A stretch of DNA of 64,000 nt from Arthrobacter sp. (GTDB lineage: Bacteria; Actinomycetota; Actinomycetes; Actinomycetales; Micrococcaceae), in contig JAPLAM010000017.1 in assembly GCA_026393275.1 (NCBI GenBank), positions 1 through 64,000 of the forward strand, read 5' to 3'. How positions within the stretch are numbered: the stretch's first letter is position 1; every line of letters begins with the position of its first letter. The position numbers and the translations under genes are program-made. The notes beneath the pieces are model-generated. The model was not told the DNA's origin and did not search any database. It was given only the letters and a program-made list of their open reading frames with translations. Below, piece by piece: positions 51,039 to 59,816 of this stretch.

Positions 51039-51177
51039 ATGGTTGGTCAGAGGATCGGGTAAGTGCGCGTCAGCGGCCTAGACTAGAACGAAAGACGCCA
51101 ACTCTATAGCGCGGCTCTGGACCGTTTTCATCGGGAAGATCTCCGGCCGGGACGCGAACCGCCCCGAGTTGACCGAA
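51039..51177 (+). pseudogene. serine resolvase, N-terminal remnant
   Basis: An ATG at 51039 with GTGGAGG before it starts MVGQRIG, and after small frame corrections the sequence continues YVRVSGLDQNE-RQL-SAALDR-FIGKISGRDANRPELTEL. This is the N-terminal catalytic half of a Tn3-type resolvase, including the RVS active-site serine. There are an in-frame stop in place of GlyTyr, another TAG after LeuAsp, and at least two one-base shifts; everything after PELTEL is missing. It is therefore a dead gene. Confidence 0.75.
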
Positions 51178-51192
51178 CTGCGCGGCGCACAC

Positions 51193-51217
51193 ATGGGTTC
51201 AAATCCCACCCTCACCG
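51193..51217 (+). tRNA. tRNA-Ser 3' end fragment (attachment-site remnant)
   Basis: ATGGGTTCAAATCCCAC is a T-arm with the GTTCAAAT loop, and CCTCACC plus G is the 3' acceptor strand and discriminator of a tRNA-Ser type. The 5' two thirds of the tRNA are absent; sequence before 51193 is unrelated. A strong terminator follows 9 bp later, as at a real tRNA gene end. Such stumps are left when an integrative element enters a tRNA gene. It is not functional. Confidence 0.65.
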
Positions 51218-51225
51218 CGATTGAG

Positions 51226-51269
51226 AAAGGCCCTACTTCCCTTGTAAACAAAGGGAAGTAGGGCCTTTT
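51226..51269. terminator. strong intrinsic terminator after the tRNA fragment
   Basis: AAAGGCCCTACTTCCCTT, a 7-nt loop and a near-perfect complement ending GGGCCTTTT form an 18-bp stem followed by a T run on +, and AAA on the other side, so it can work in both directions. It is probably the native terminator of the lost tRNA gene. Confidence 0.85.
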
Positions 51270-51575
51270 GCTTTGCCACGAAAGGGTCCAGCGGTAACGC
51301 AGCAGTAACAAAGCTCTCGTGCACATACTTCCCTCAGCACCGATGGACGCAAAGCGCGGTTTGAACTCGGCACGCTCGCCGAGGTGGCTGAGCTCCTCCT
51401 TGGCCCGGCAGGTCGACAGCGAGCCACCCGCAGCGCGTGTTGCGGGCGCCCAGTGCGGCGTGCATACGGGACGCCTGTTAGGTCTCGAACGTACACACCG
51501 CCAACCGATGCAATGGCACCTTTAGAATGGGGCGGCGCCTGAAAGGCGGTGCTGGTTTCTATCAAAGGGGGCGAT
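51270..51575. other. 306-bp region with no recognisable gene
   Basis: Short open frames on both strands lack ribosome-binding sites and family features. It probably holds the promoter of the downstream membrane-protein gene; no clear -35/-10 pair was found by eye. Confidence 0.4.
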
Positions 51576-52439
51576 GTGACCGAGACAAACTGGATATCTG
51601 TGACGCAGCTGATGGTGAACATCGTCCTTGGCACCGTGACCATAGCGTTGTTCATCCAAGGTCAGCGGGACCGTCGGCGGGTGCAGGACGACCGCAGGAG
51701 AGAACAAGCCTCGAAAATTAGCCTGCTCCGTCACGAAAAATCCGAACGGACTCGCACTGAAAGCCCAGCATTTGCAGAGTCCTGGACCATCCTCGGGACG
51801 AATGTCACCGTTCACAATGACTCGGATCTTCCCATCACCCAAGTAATGGTTCGGCCGCTTCACCGTTCGCAATGGCTACAACACTCTGATCCTTTTGCAC
51901 GGCGAACAGATTACTTAAGCGAGCAAGTACGATTTCCCCAGTCAGTCCAACAACCATTCGGGTTGAGCATCCTTCCCGCGGAGGCTTTGGTCTATGACGG
52001 CGAATACTTACCCTCGTCAGATCTGGTCCTAAGTTTTACAGACGGGGCAGGCGTCACCTGGGTCAAAACAACTTTCGACGGGCAGCTTTGGCGAGCGATA
52101 CCACGACCGGTTACTCTGCGATCCAAGTTGACCCAATGGATCCAGAGGACACGGTGGCTTGGATGGCTCGCATGGATCGTTCACACAGCTCCTTACAGAC
52201 ACGCCACCCTGCGTTTCAGACAGACCAAATCAGGCATCCCCTGGTCAGCACGCTGGGTGAGGTTTACCTGGGGTTCCTGCCCCATCGGAGAACCCGAGCC
52301 TTGGGACTTACCCATAGGTGCCCCCGCCAATGAGTGGCCGTATGACGCGTGGATCGATGTCGCCCGGAGAAGCGAGCAGCGCCGGCGTCGAGGTCCATGC
52401 GGTATTCGCAGAGCCACCGGAGGATGGACGTACGTCTGA
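51576..52439 (+). CDS. hypothetical membrane-anchored protein
   Basis: A 287-residue protein. A transmembrane helix (VTQLMVNIVLGTVTIALFI, about 9-27) is followed by a charged coiled-coil-like stretch (RRRVQDDRRREQASKISLL) and a cytoplasmic beta-rich domain with VTVHNDSDLPITQVMV and a Trp-rich C-terminal half. The GTG at 51576 is preceded by AAAGGGGG; a GTG at 51549 is an alternative start. The stop codon overlaps the ATG of the DUF4238 gene, so the two are coupled. Codon use is less GC-biased than the chromosome, pointing to transfer. No family is recognised. Confidence 0.6.
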   Translation: MTETNWISVTQLMVNIVLGTVTIALFIQGQRDRRRVQDDRRREQASKISLLRHEKSERTRTESPAFAESWTILGTNVTVHNDSDLPITQVMVRPLHRSQWLQHSDPFARRTDYLSEQVRFPQSVQQPFGLSILPAEALVYDGEYLPSSDLVLSFTDGAGVTWVKTTFDGQLWRAIPRPVTLRSKLTQWIQRTRWLGWLAWIVHTAPYRHATLRFRQTKSGIPWSARWVRFTWGSCPIGEPEPWDLPIGAPANEWPYDAWIDVARRSEQRRRRGPCGIRRATGGWTYV

Positions 52440-53361
52440 TGAACGACGAACATAAACCCAAAATTGTAGACCAACACTTTGTTTCGCGTGTCCTTCTCTC
52501 GCGCTTTTCAAAAGATCCAAGCCAAAAAAACGGGCTCGTAGGTCAGTTCGATGTCGTCAACGGGAAAGAACTCCCGGCACGTTCACCCAGGGCGATAGGC
52601 TTCGAGAATACTTCATCAAATATGACGGTGACCGGATGGAAGAGCTTTGGGGAAAATACGAAACCCCCATGAAGCCAGTATTCAATGCCCTGGATAACGG
52701 CATGCCCGATCTACTTCAGACAAAGAGAACCGAAATCACAAACTTCGTCGCCTTGCATTTCGCCAGAAGTATCGAAGTTCAGAGGATCCACGTGGAGTCC
52801 CTTTCCAGAGTCGAACGACAAACGCGGGCGAACAGCGAGATGCAGACCCGGCTAGCAACCGCCAAATACGGACTCGACTTATCCAAGGCCCCGTCAATCC
52901 TGACTGAGATTGCCGAAGAGATACTTGCTCCCATCCGAACTATGGAGGAGCAAGGATTACTGTTTCAAGATTGGATCGAAGGCGTTTTCGAGCGGACACG
53001 CCAACACCTCTCCCAGTACAGCTTGTCCATTCGACCGGCAACCCCAAGCCGCGAGTTCCTTCTGGGAGATTGCCCCGCTGTGGGTGTAGCGCCGGGGATG
53101 GACCCAAGGAAACGTCCCCCACTGTTGGATGCGAGGATCCTTATCCTTCCGCTGAACCCCCGATTCGCGGCCATGCTATATCCACCGGGGCCAGGGGATC
53201 CCATGTTTTCCGTAGATCCAGCAGGAGATGACGTCGTCACTCCGATAAATCACGGTCAGATCGCCCAGGCTCACAGAAGGGTCTACTACCGCCCAGACAA
53301 CGGTCACGCTTCGACGGTGCGCGGCTATCTCGGCTTTTCTGACCTGGAACCAATGCCTTGA
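52439..53361 (+). pseudogene. DUF4238 family protein, frameshifted
   Basis: The first frame starts MNDEHKPKIVDQHFVSRVLL and runs through LSRF and QFDVVNGKELPARSPRAIGF, the opening of DUF4238 proteins. At about 52602 one base is missing, and the protein continues in another frame as EYFIKYDGDRMEELWGKYET, with FVALHFARSIEVQR and REFLLGDCPAVGV, to a stop at 53361. Corrected, it would be about 307 residues. DUF4238 proteins are scattered on mobile islands and of unknown function. It is coupled to the preceding membrane protein. Confidence 0.7.
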
Positions 53362-53729
53362 ATGTCAGCTCCTTGGTACAGTGCCCGCGTCATGTACGTC
53401 TCCGGCATCTTCCTCCAGCCCGAACTCCGGGGTGCCAAGCCCGGCCGCACAGTGATTGATGCGATCCTGCGCACCATCGGCCGCGCCTGCCCACTCGTCA
53501 TCCTGCAGGCCGTGCCGGTCTCAAAGAGGAAGATGCCGAAGGCACCCCTCAGTGCCTTGACGCGAAGGGCGGGCTGATCAGGTGCTGGCAGAGCTACGGT
53601 TTCATGCCGGCCGCAGGCGACTACTTAGCCTTCGGCGGATTCATCCTGTCGGAGCCGGCCGCAGGCGACTACTTAGCCTTCGGCGGATTCATCCTGTCGG
53701 AGCCGGCCACGACGCTGCCGGCCGTTTGA
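53362..53729 (+). pseudogene. broken conserved gene (GNAT-like end) with internal duplication
   Basis: A first frame contains VSGIFLQPELRGAKPGRTVI and CPLVILQAVPV, typical of a small acetyltransferase-like protein after its cofactor-binding helix. Near 53520 it shifts by one base to LKEEDAEGTPQCLDAKGG, then RCWQSYGFMPAAGDYLAFGG to a TGA at 53727. The N-terminal half is missing, and a 16-residue block is repeated in frame at the end. It is a decayed fragment next to the ISL3-type element. Confidence 0.55.
53606..53701 (+). repeat. 48-bp perfect tandem duplication
   Basis: The 48-bp unit starting GCCGGCCGCAGGCGACTACT at 53606 is repeated without change at 53654-53701, and the first 8 bases recur at 53702. 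It encodes PAAGDYLAFGGFILSE twice in frame. The perfect identity shows that the duplication is recent. Confidence 0.9.
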
Positions 53730-53750
53730 TCGCTGCACCAGCCGTAACGC

Positions 53751-55114
53751 GGCTCTTCGAGGCTCGTGGGGAAAGTGATTCCCGGATGAGTGTCATGCCG
53801 CCGTCCGGGCGACACTTCTCATGAGGATAATCGATTTGTAGTTCCCGGCGTTCCGATAGCCGCGGGCGGTGCGTTTGATGTGCTTGATGCCGGTGTTGTT
53901 TGCCTCGACCTTGGCCGTCGTGGCGCCGGTGACGATGAGGACCTCGATCTCGTTCCACCACCGGCATATCGTGCGGTAGAGCTTGTTTGTTTCCGGCCCT
54001 CCGGCCGCTTCCACGAGCGCCTTGAGGTCCTCTTTCGCGGCTGCCGCGTCGGCCAAGGAGTCGGTGCGCAGCAGCGCCCTGAGCTGTTCTTTGACTTTCC
54101 ACACGGCCCGCAGCTTGCCGGTCGCGTCGTCGGTGGCGAAGACCTCCTCCAGCCGGTGGGCTGCCTTGTCGGAGAGTGTGTTGCCGGCGCGCAGGAGCAG
54201 CATGCGGTGGGCCCAGGCCTTGTCCACGCCGCGGCCGCGGCGGCCCTTGACCTGCTGGGACAGGTTCTGGCGGGCCTCGGTCATGGCCTGGTTGCCGAGG
54301 GAGACAAGATGGAAGTGATCGACCGCGACAGCGGTGCGGGGCAGCCACATCCTCAACGCTTTCCGGAACGCCGCCGACGGGTCGATCGCGACGACCTGCA
54401 CTCCCAGCCGCCAGGCCAGCGGGCGGGCGAAGAGCCAGTCGCCGACGCCCTTGTGGTCCCGGCCGTCGACCACGCCTAGGACCTGGCCGGTGTCCAGATC
54501 AACGATGGTTGTCATCCACGGTTCATGCCGGATCCACGTGCTCGACTCAGGGTCCCGGAAGAATCGCACGGATCGGAACCGGTGTTCATCGATGCCCAGC
54601 ATCCGCGGCCTGAGCTCATCCACATCGGGCAGGGTCAGTAGGCAGGCTTCGGTCAGCGCGGCGCGGACCATCCACCAGGACACCGCGAATGCAGCGGCGG
54701 TCTCCGACACTGCACGGCCGGAGCTGATGACCGCATCAACGACGTGGTCCCGGAGCCGGCCCGTGGACCGGGCACGGCGCGGGACCTGGGCAGTGGATTC
54801 GAAGAACGACAGCCGGGAACAGTTCTGTCCTCGCAGTACCAGCGGTACTTGGACCAGAGGACCTCCACGGCGCCGGCGACGGGAATGTCCCAATCACCCG
54901 GTGCCTGCCGTCGTCCAAAACGGTCGCGGAGATGACACGGTAGTCAGGCAGATTGAAGATGCTGGTGGCAGCGTCCGACGCCACAACGATAGGCTCAGTC
55001 AAGGCTCGTGGTCCTGTTCCTGGTTGAATGCTTAGACACGCTCATCCCAGCAGGGCCACGGGCCCCTCTTCTATCTACGACACGGAATCAATTCCCCACG
55101 AACCACGAAGAGCC
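53751..55114 (-). mobile_element. degenerate ISL3-family insertion sequence, 1364 bp
   Basis: Imperfect terminal inverted repeats of about 31 bp bound it: 53751-53782 begins GGCTCTTCGAGGCTCGTGGG and 55084-55114, inverted, begins GGCTCTTCGTGGTTCGTGGG. The only gene is a broken ISL3 transposase. The 8-bp target duplication typical of ISL3 is not present in the flanks (CGTAACGC and GGATTCAG). Confidence 0.85.
53793..55002 (-). pseudogene. ISL3-family transposase, deleted and frameshifted
   Basis: The start MTEPIVVASDAATSIFNLPD (from 55002) is a normal ISL3 N-terminus up to HRVIG. The next family segment, the CxxC zinc ribbon of about 25 residues, is deleted, and the following DIPVAGAVEVLWSKYRWYC lies in another frame. 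A further shift near 54805 leads into the catalytic frame (LGIDEHRFRSVRFF, then VVAIDPSAAFRKAL, VDHFHLV and the C-terminal IKHIKRTARGYRNAGNYKS), which is intact to the stop at 53793. The transposase cannot be made as one protein. Confidence 0.8.
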
Positions 55115-55920
55115 GGATTCAGCGATGGTTCCTGGTCGGTTTGGGTGGATGTCATGTCGAAGAGGTCTTTCTCGTCAAGCGGCAGGTGCGTCTGCTCCGG
55201 AACGCCGATGTCCGGACAGTCGGCGACTGCGGTGAAGGCATCATAAATTGCAGCTCGCAGAGCCCGGCCCCGGACGTTTCCTGCCGGATTCTGGCCGCAC
55301 GGAGGCGCGGCGGGAGGCGGGAGGAGGATCGGTCCATGTCCCTGTCAGCGCAGGGGCCAGCGGGGAGGTCGCTGCGGCTACGTTGCTGTGGCGCCGGATT
55401 CGTGAAGCCCTTGGCTACGGCGCGTCCGGCGCCTCAGCTATCGGAGGGCTCCGCAGCCCGGCTAAGCGTCCAACCCTCCTCGAGGATCAGACGGGCCAGT
55501 TCCGGCTAGTTTCACGCTTTGCCCTAGGGGTCAGGTCGGCATCGGCAACGTAGGACACGAGGGCCTCCTGGGCATCGAGACGAGCGCGGTAACCCGAATC
55601 GATACCAAGAGCCTTGCCCTTTCATCGCCCCAAACTGTTCACAAAGTCCGTGAACATTACATCTAGGTCGCTTCCAAGCAGCGGCCGTCAAGGACGGGTT
55701 TGGTCGCGGCAGTGGGCGCTTCTGCAGGGAGCCGACGCCCCATTCCCTAATCGTCGCACGCCGTGCGCATCCACCTCCGCCGCAATATGCGACAAATTTT
55801 CGCCGATGCCCCAGAAAACTGTTGACTTCCGTTTGTGACTCGTGCCACAGTGAGATCGTTCCCAACCTGACCGTTTACTGGGCGTTTCCGGGCAGGGCCC
55901 CTCCATGAAGGACCACACTA
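55115..55920. other. 806-bp region without a supported gene
   Basis: Only short, mutually overlapping frames are present. On the minus strand around 55500-55600 the sequence RLDAQEALVSYVADADLTPRA looks like a helical protein tail and may be a relic. Near the right end TTGACT (55820) could be the -35 of the ABC operon, but no good -10 follows at 17 bp. The rest is featureless, as expected beside a dead insertion sequence. Confidence 0.4.
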
Positions 55921-56748
55921 TTGGCTACTCTCATTGCAAGCTCGGTAGACCGTTTTCAGTCACGGATCAGAGCGAAACGGAAGCCCGAGCGGTTTCTGTC
56001 CGGCCCCCGCCGTCTTACGCTCGGCGTCATTGGTATTACGGCGTTACTTCTCCTTTGGGAGCTACTGACAGTCTCGAAAGTAGTCGATCCCTACCTCGCC
56101 AGTTCACCGACGCGGATCCTTTTGCGCTCCGTAGTTGTGGTCCAGGACGGGACTCTGGGCAAAGCCGCCCTCTCCAGCGCGATTCTCTTCCTCTCCGGGA
56201 TGCTGATTTCAATTGGAACAGGCATTGTCATCGGAGTCTTCCTTGGCTGGTTTAAGAGTGCAATGGCGCTTTTCGACCCGCTAGTATCCCTGCTCTACGC
56301 CGCACCTCGAATTGCCTTCATCCCGCTCCTCATCGTCTGGATCGGAGCAGGTATCCAGACACAGATCGTAATGGTCGTTCTCAACGCGGTCTTCCCCATC
56401 ATCGTCAGCACGATGGCGGGGGTCGCAAACTACGATCGGCAGCTAGCCTCGGTGTCGAGAAGCTTCGGCGCATCAAACTTCCAGCTCCTGCGCACGATCG
56501 CCTTGCCAGGTGCGGTGCCATTCCTACTCTCAGGGCTGCGACAGGGCATGATGGCGGGCCTGCTGGGCACTGTAGTCGCTGAATACTTCATCGGAATTAC
56601 CGGCATTGGCGGCATGATCTTCAACGCCGGACTCGTCCTGGACAGTACTACGGCATTCGTCGGGGCGCTTTCCTTCTCCCTTGCCGCGATCGCCCTAAGC
56701 GGGGCCCTCAACCTAATCAATCGCCACATCGAAAGGTGGAAGGCATGA
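55921..56748 (+). CDS. ABC transporter permease, NitT/TauT (SsuC-like) type
   Basis: A 275-residue permease with six transmembrane helices and the conserved EAA-type loop ASVSRSFGASNFQLLRTIAL (about 180-199), then PFLLSGLRQGMMAGLLGTVV. This is the nitrate/sulfonate/taurine/pyrimidine-precursor group. The start is TTG at 55921 with AAGGA 9 bp upstream. Its TGA overlaps the ATG of the ATPase gene. Unusually for the group, the binding protein comes third. The substrate is unknown; sulfonates, taurine or a heteroaromatic are possible. Confidence 0.9.
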   Translation: MATLIASSVDRFQSRIRAKRKPERFLSGPRRLTLGVIGITALLLLWELLTVSKVVDPYLASSPTRILLRSVVVVQDGTLGKAALSSAILFLSGMLISIGTGIVIGVFLGWFKSAMALFDPLVSLLYAAPRIAFIPLLIVWIGAGIQTQIVMVVLNAVFPIIVSTMAGVANYDRQLASVSRSFGASNFQLLRTIALPGAVPFLLSGLRQGMMAGLLGTVVAEYFIGITGIGGMIFNAGLVLDSTTAFVGALSFSLAAIALSGALNLINRHIERWKA

Positions 56749-57590
56749 TGATTCAAACATCTGAATCCGCTGCCGCAGTAGATGTCCCGTTGCTCTCAGT
56801 CCGCGTGTTGAGCAAGTCCTTCGGAACCAAGGACGCGCGGCGGACGGTCCTAGCCGGCATAAACCTGGACCTGGCACAAGGCGAGTTCGTCACCATCATC
56901 GGACCTTCCGGATGCGGGAAAAGCACCCTTCTATCCTGCCTAGCGGGGTTGGTCGACGTCGATGAAGGGACCATTACCTCTGGCGGGGAACCGGTCCACG
57001 GGCCCGGACGCGACCGCGTCGTGGTATTCCAGCAGGCTTCCCTCCTTCCCTGGCGCACAGTCCGCCGGAACATCGCCTACGGGGCAGAACTCGCCGGCTG
57101 GGACAAGAATGACATTAAGTCTCGCGTCGAGGACGGAATCCGGCTGGTCGGATTGTCAGGCCACGAAGAGGACTACCCCAGCCAGATTTCTGGCGGAATG
57201 CAGCAGCGGACCAACCTGGCCCGAGCACTCGTCATGGACGCCCCAATCATCCTCATGGACGAACCCTTCGGGGCGCTCGACGCAATCACCCGGCGCAACC
57301 TCCAGGACGAACTGACATCCTTGCACCGCACCCTTGGCCGCACCGTGGTCTTCATTACCCACGATATTGAAGAGGCCGTATACCTAGCTGACCGGGTCGT
57401 CGTAATGGGCGTCCACCCCGGACGGATCATCCACGAAGAACACATCGCGTTCCCCCGGCCACGACACCGAGATCTGACGAACACCATCGATTTCCGGCGG
57501 ACGGTCGCACGCCTCGACGCCCTCCTTCATCCGGGAGAGCAGACCAACCGACCGTCCCAGGCAGGAATCCCTGCTGGATCCCAGAAATAG
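56745..57590 (+). CDS. ABC transporter ATP-binding protein, NitT/TauT type
   Basis: A 281-residue ABC ATPase. Walker A is GPSGCGKSTLL (about 52-62), the Q loop is VFQQASLLPW, the signature is ISGGMQQRTNLARAL and Walker B is IILMDEPFGALD, followed by the H loop VVFITHDIEEAV. It powers the adjacent permease. ATG 56745 overlaps the permease stop; an ATG three bases later and a GTG at 56736 are alternatives. The lipoprotein gene follows 10 bp after its stop. Confidence 0.95.
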   Translation: MMIQTSESAAAVDVPLLSVRVLSKSFGTKDARRTVLAGINLDLAQGEFVTIIGPSGCGKSTLLSCLAGLVDVDEGTITSGGEPVHGPGRDRVVVFQQASLLPWRTVRRNIAYGAELAGWDKNDIKSRVEDGIRLVGLSGHEEDYPSQISGGMQQRTNLARALVMDAPIILMDEPFGALDAITRRNLQDELTSLHRTLGRTVVFITHDIEEAVYLADRVVVMGVHPGRIIHEEHIAFPRPRHRDLTNTIDFRRTVARLDALLHPGEQTNRPSQAGIPAGSQK

Positions 57591-57600
57591 AGGAAAAAAT

Positions 57601-58632
57601 TTGAAAAACAGGACACTCGCGTCAGCCGTTGGCCTCGCAGCCACCCTGGCCCTGCTCCTCGGGGGATGCGCCCCTACGCCGGCCCAGTCCACGGAAGCCG
57701 GACCGAGCAAGGCCGCCGACCTGTCCGGAAAAATCCGGATCGGCCTCGCCGCCCCCGCTGCCAGCCTGCTCCTGCCACTCGTGGCTCAGGACGAAGGCAT
57801 CTTCAAGAAACACGGACTCAACGACGTAGAAATCACCTTCATGCCCGGCCCCCAACTGGTCCCCGCAGCCGCCGGCGGCGCCTTCGAAATCGCAATGGTT
57901 GCCCCTCCCACCGGTGAACTCACCGCCCTCCAGGGCAACGGATCACTCCAAACCGTTGCGGCGTGGGGAAAGAATCCTGGGCAGTTTTTAGTCGTCACTG
58001 AGAATATCAAAACAGTCAAGGACCTGCGCGGGCGCAAGGTCGGGATCAACGGGTCCAAAGCGGGATCCTCGTCCCTCCTGATGAACCAAGCCCTCCGCCA
58101 GAACGGCATGACCTTCGATGACGTCCAGGTCGTCGTCACCCAGGACGCCGTCACCCAGGTCCAATCCTTTAGTGGCGGCCAGATCGACGCGATGGTGACA
58201 AGCGAGCCGCTGCTGACTCGCGCCATCGCCTCAAAACCCGGCAGCCATGTAATCGAAGACTACAGCGGTCTCGACTACTTCCCGAGCCCGGAAATACAAG
58301 CAAACAAGAAGTGGCTCGACAGCAAACCCGACCAGGCCGTGGCCGTCCTCCAAGCCCTCGACGAGGCCCTGCAACTGTGGAAATCAACCCCTGACGTTGC
58401 CAAGAAATCCATTGCCAAGAACCTGAAACTCGAATCAACCGACCCGTTAGTCGACAAGCTTTACACCGACACGACCAACACGCTCTTTACGAAATCGATC
58501 CAACCGGTGACTGTCGCACAGATGAAGAACCTGTTCAAGATGCTGCGCGACAGCGGCTTCTCCGAAGCCAAAGACGAACTCGCGGATGGGATCGTAAATT
58601 CCAGCGCCTTCGAAAAAGCATTCGGCAAATAA
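57601..58632 (+). CDS. ABC transporter substrate-binding lipoprotein, SsuA/NMT1-like
   Basis: A 343-residue lipoprotein starting from TTG, with GAGG 9 bp upstream. The signal peptide ends in the lipobox LLGGC. The mature protein has the two-lobed NitT/TauT binding-protein pattern: IRIGLAAPAASLLLPLVAQD, IFKKHGLNDVEITFM, GGAFEIAMVAPPT, VVTENIKTVKDLRGRKVGIN. It captures the substrate outside the cell for the permease and ATPase encoded upstream. The two following small genes may process the imported compound. Confidence 0.92.
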   Translation: MKNRTLASAVGLAATLALLLGGCAPTPAQSTEAGPSKAADLSGKIRIGLAAPAASLLLPLVAQDEGIFKKHGLNDVEITFMPGPQLVPAAAGGAFEIAMVAPPTGELTALQGNGSLQTVAAWGKNPGQFLVVTENIKTVKDLRGRKVGINGSKAGSSSLLMNQALRQNGMTFDDVQVVVTQDAVTQVQSFSGGQIDAMVTSEPLLTRAIASKPGSHVIEDYSGLDYFPSPEIQANKKWLDSKPDQAVAVLQALDEALQLWKSTPDVAKKSIAKNLKLESTDPLVDKLYTDTTNTLFTKSIQPVTVAQMKNLFKMLRDSGFSEAKDELADGIVNSSAFEKAFGK

Positions 58633-58673
58633 CCATATTCGTTTTTCGACCGAGGCACAGTTAGGAAATATAG

Positions 58674-59030
58674 ATGCCATCGATACCTAAAGAACAGGGA
58701 AAATCCTTCGCATTCGAAGGCTACGCAAGTCTTGAAAGCGACTGGGAGGGGTTTACGATTACCCTCGAAACTATCCAGGAGGACATCGACGTCGTGGAGC
58801 GCTTCCAGACGCTGCTCGACGGCGGCTGCAAATGCCCTCACTGGGGCTATCAAATTGCGGGTGAATCCACCTATGTCTTTGAGGAACATGTCGAGACGTT
58901 TAGGGGTGGAGAGTTCTTTTACATCGAACCTGGCCACTCGCCCCGGCACAAAGCAGGCAGTCAGTGGGTCACGTTCAGCCCGTCTCATGCCCATAGCGCG
59001 ACCCAGCAGATCACCCGGACCAAGCTGTGA
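58674..59030 (+). CDS. cupin-like small protein
   Basis: A 118-residue protein with the compact cupin pattern CKCPHWGYQIAGESTYVF followed by GGEFFYIEPGHSPRHKAGSQ and VTFSP. The two histidines and Cys/Glu residues of these blocks could bind a metal, as cupins often do. The protein may bind or convert a small molecule. It sits 41 bp after the binding-protein gene and overlaps the next gene by ATGA, so it belongs to the importer's transcription unit. Exact role unknown. Confidence 0.65.
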   Translation: MPSIPKEQGKSFAFEGYASLESDWEGFTITLETIQEDIDVVERFQTLLDGGCKCPHWGYQIAGESTYVFEEHVETFRGGEFFYIEPGHSPRHKAGSQWVTFSPSHAHSATQQITRTKL

Positions 59031-59524
59031 AGGCAGCAGGGTTGCCGGGACTAGTTTCGGAGCGGCCGTCAACATTCCACACACCCGAGGAGCAGTCCCA
59101 TATCGACACGGTGGTTGCATTCTTGGGGCTCCCAAATTCAGCTGACCGAAGTGCCTATGTCACGGACGATTACCGAAATAACCGTCCCGGCATGCAGAAC
59201 CTGTGCGAGCTCGCCGGAATCCCAGACGCAGGTCCCGGTCCGCACGCCGGCTACAACGAGGGATCGTTTGTTGATCGACGCAACGAGATAGTTGACGTCA
59301 TCGCCAGTGGCACCGTCGTTTGGGTCATGTTTCGACTGGTCGGAACTCATACGGGGCCGTTTTGGGGCATACCTGCAACAGGCAATCCCCTCGACCTCTA
59401 CGAGCTTGGAGTGTTTCGCCTGAACGGAAGGCTGATTGCCGAAACGTGGTTCATGAATGACGAACTCGCTATCTGCCGCCAGCTTGGCATCCCCGTTCCT
59501 GTTTCGGACGTTTCCAGCGAGTAA
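59027..59524 (+). CDS. SnoaL-like (ester cyclase / NTF2-fold) protein
   Basis: A 165-residue protein. The C-terminal half fits the SnoaL-like fold: VVWVMFRLVGTHTGPFWGIP, LYELGVFRLNGRLIAETWFM and the end LAICRQLGIPVP, equivalent to the D-x-x-x-L-x-QLG end of the ester-cyclase subfamily. Such proteins use a conserved acid to act on cyclic or aromatic small molecules, or simply bind them. The gene overlaps the cupin gene by 4 nt and ends the unit before a strong terminator. Confidence 0.7.
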   Translation: MKAAGLPGLVSERPSTFHTPEEQSHIDTVVAFLGLPNSADRSAYVTDDYRNNRPGMQNLCELAGIPDAGPGPHAGYNEGSFVDRRNEIVDVIASGTVVWVMFRLVGTHTGPFWGIPATGNPLDLYELGVFRLNGRLIAETWFMNDELAICRQLGIPVPVSDVSSE

Positions 59525-59588
59525 CAGGAAGGGCTGACGGATGGCGTCGCCTGCCCTTGAAGGCGCGGACCGCTCGGTCTAATTCTGA

Positions 59589-59624
59589 GCGGTCAGCCCC
59601 AGTCACCGCACTGGGGCTGACCGC
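59589..59624. terminator. terminator after the importer unit
   Basis: A perfect 15-bp inverted repeat (GCGGTCAGCCCCAGT, 6-nt loop, complement) starts 64 bp after the SnoaL-like stop codon. It is the most stable hairpin in the area and marks the end of the ABC-cupin-SnoaL transcription unit; no T tract follows. Confidence 0.7.
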
Positions 59625-59816
59625 TACCCCCCGCCTAAAGCATAATCAGCCGACCAACAAGTAGGACATGTTTCCTCGACGAAGCAGACCGGGCCACCAG
59701 ATGGGTTCCTCCGATGCGCTGCATCGGGAGAGCCTGCACTGTTAACAACCTGCATCGGTGTCCTTTGTCAGGCCAATAAAACCCGGACCCCGGTTCGCCA
59801 CGAAGTGAGGCAATAA

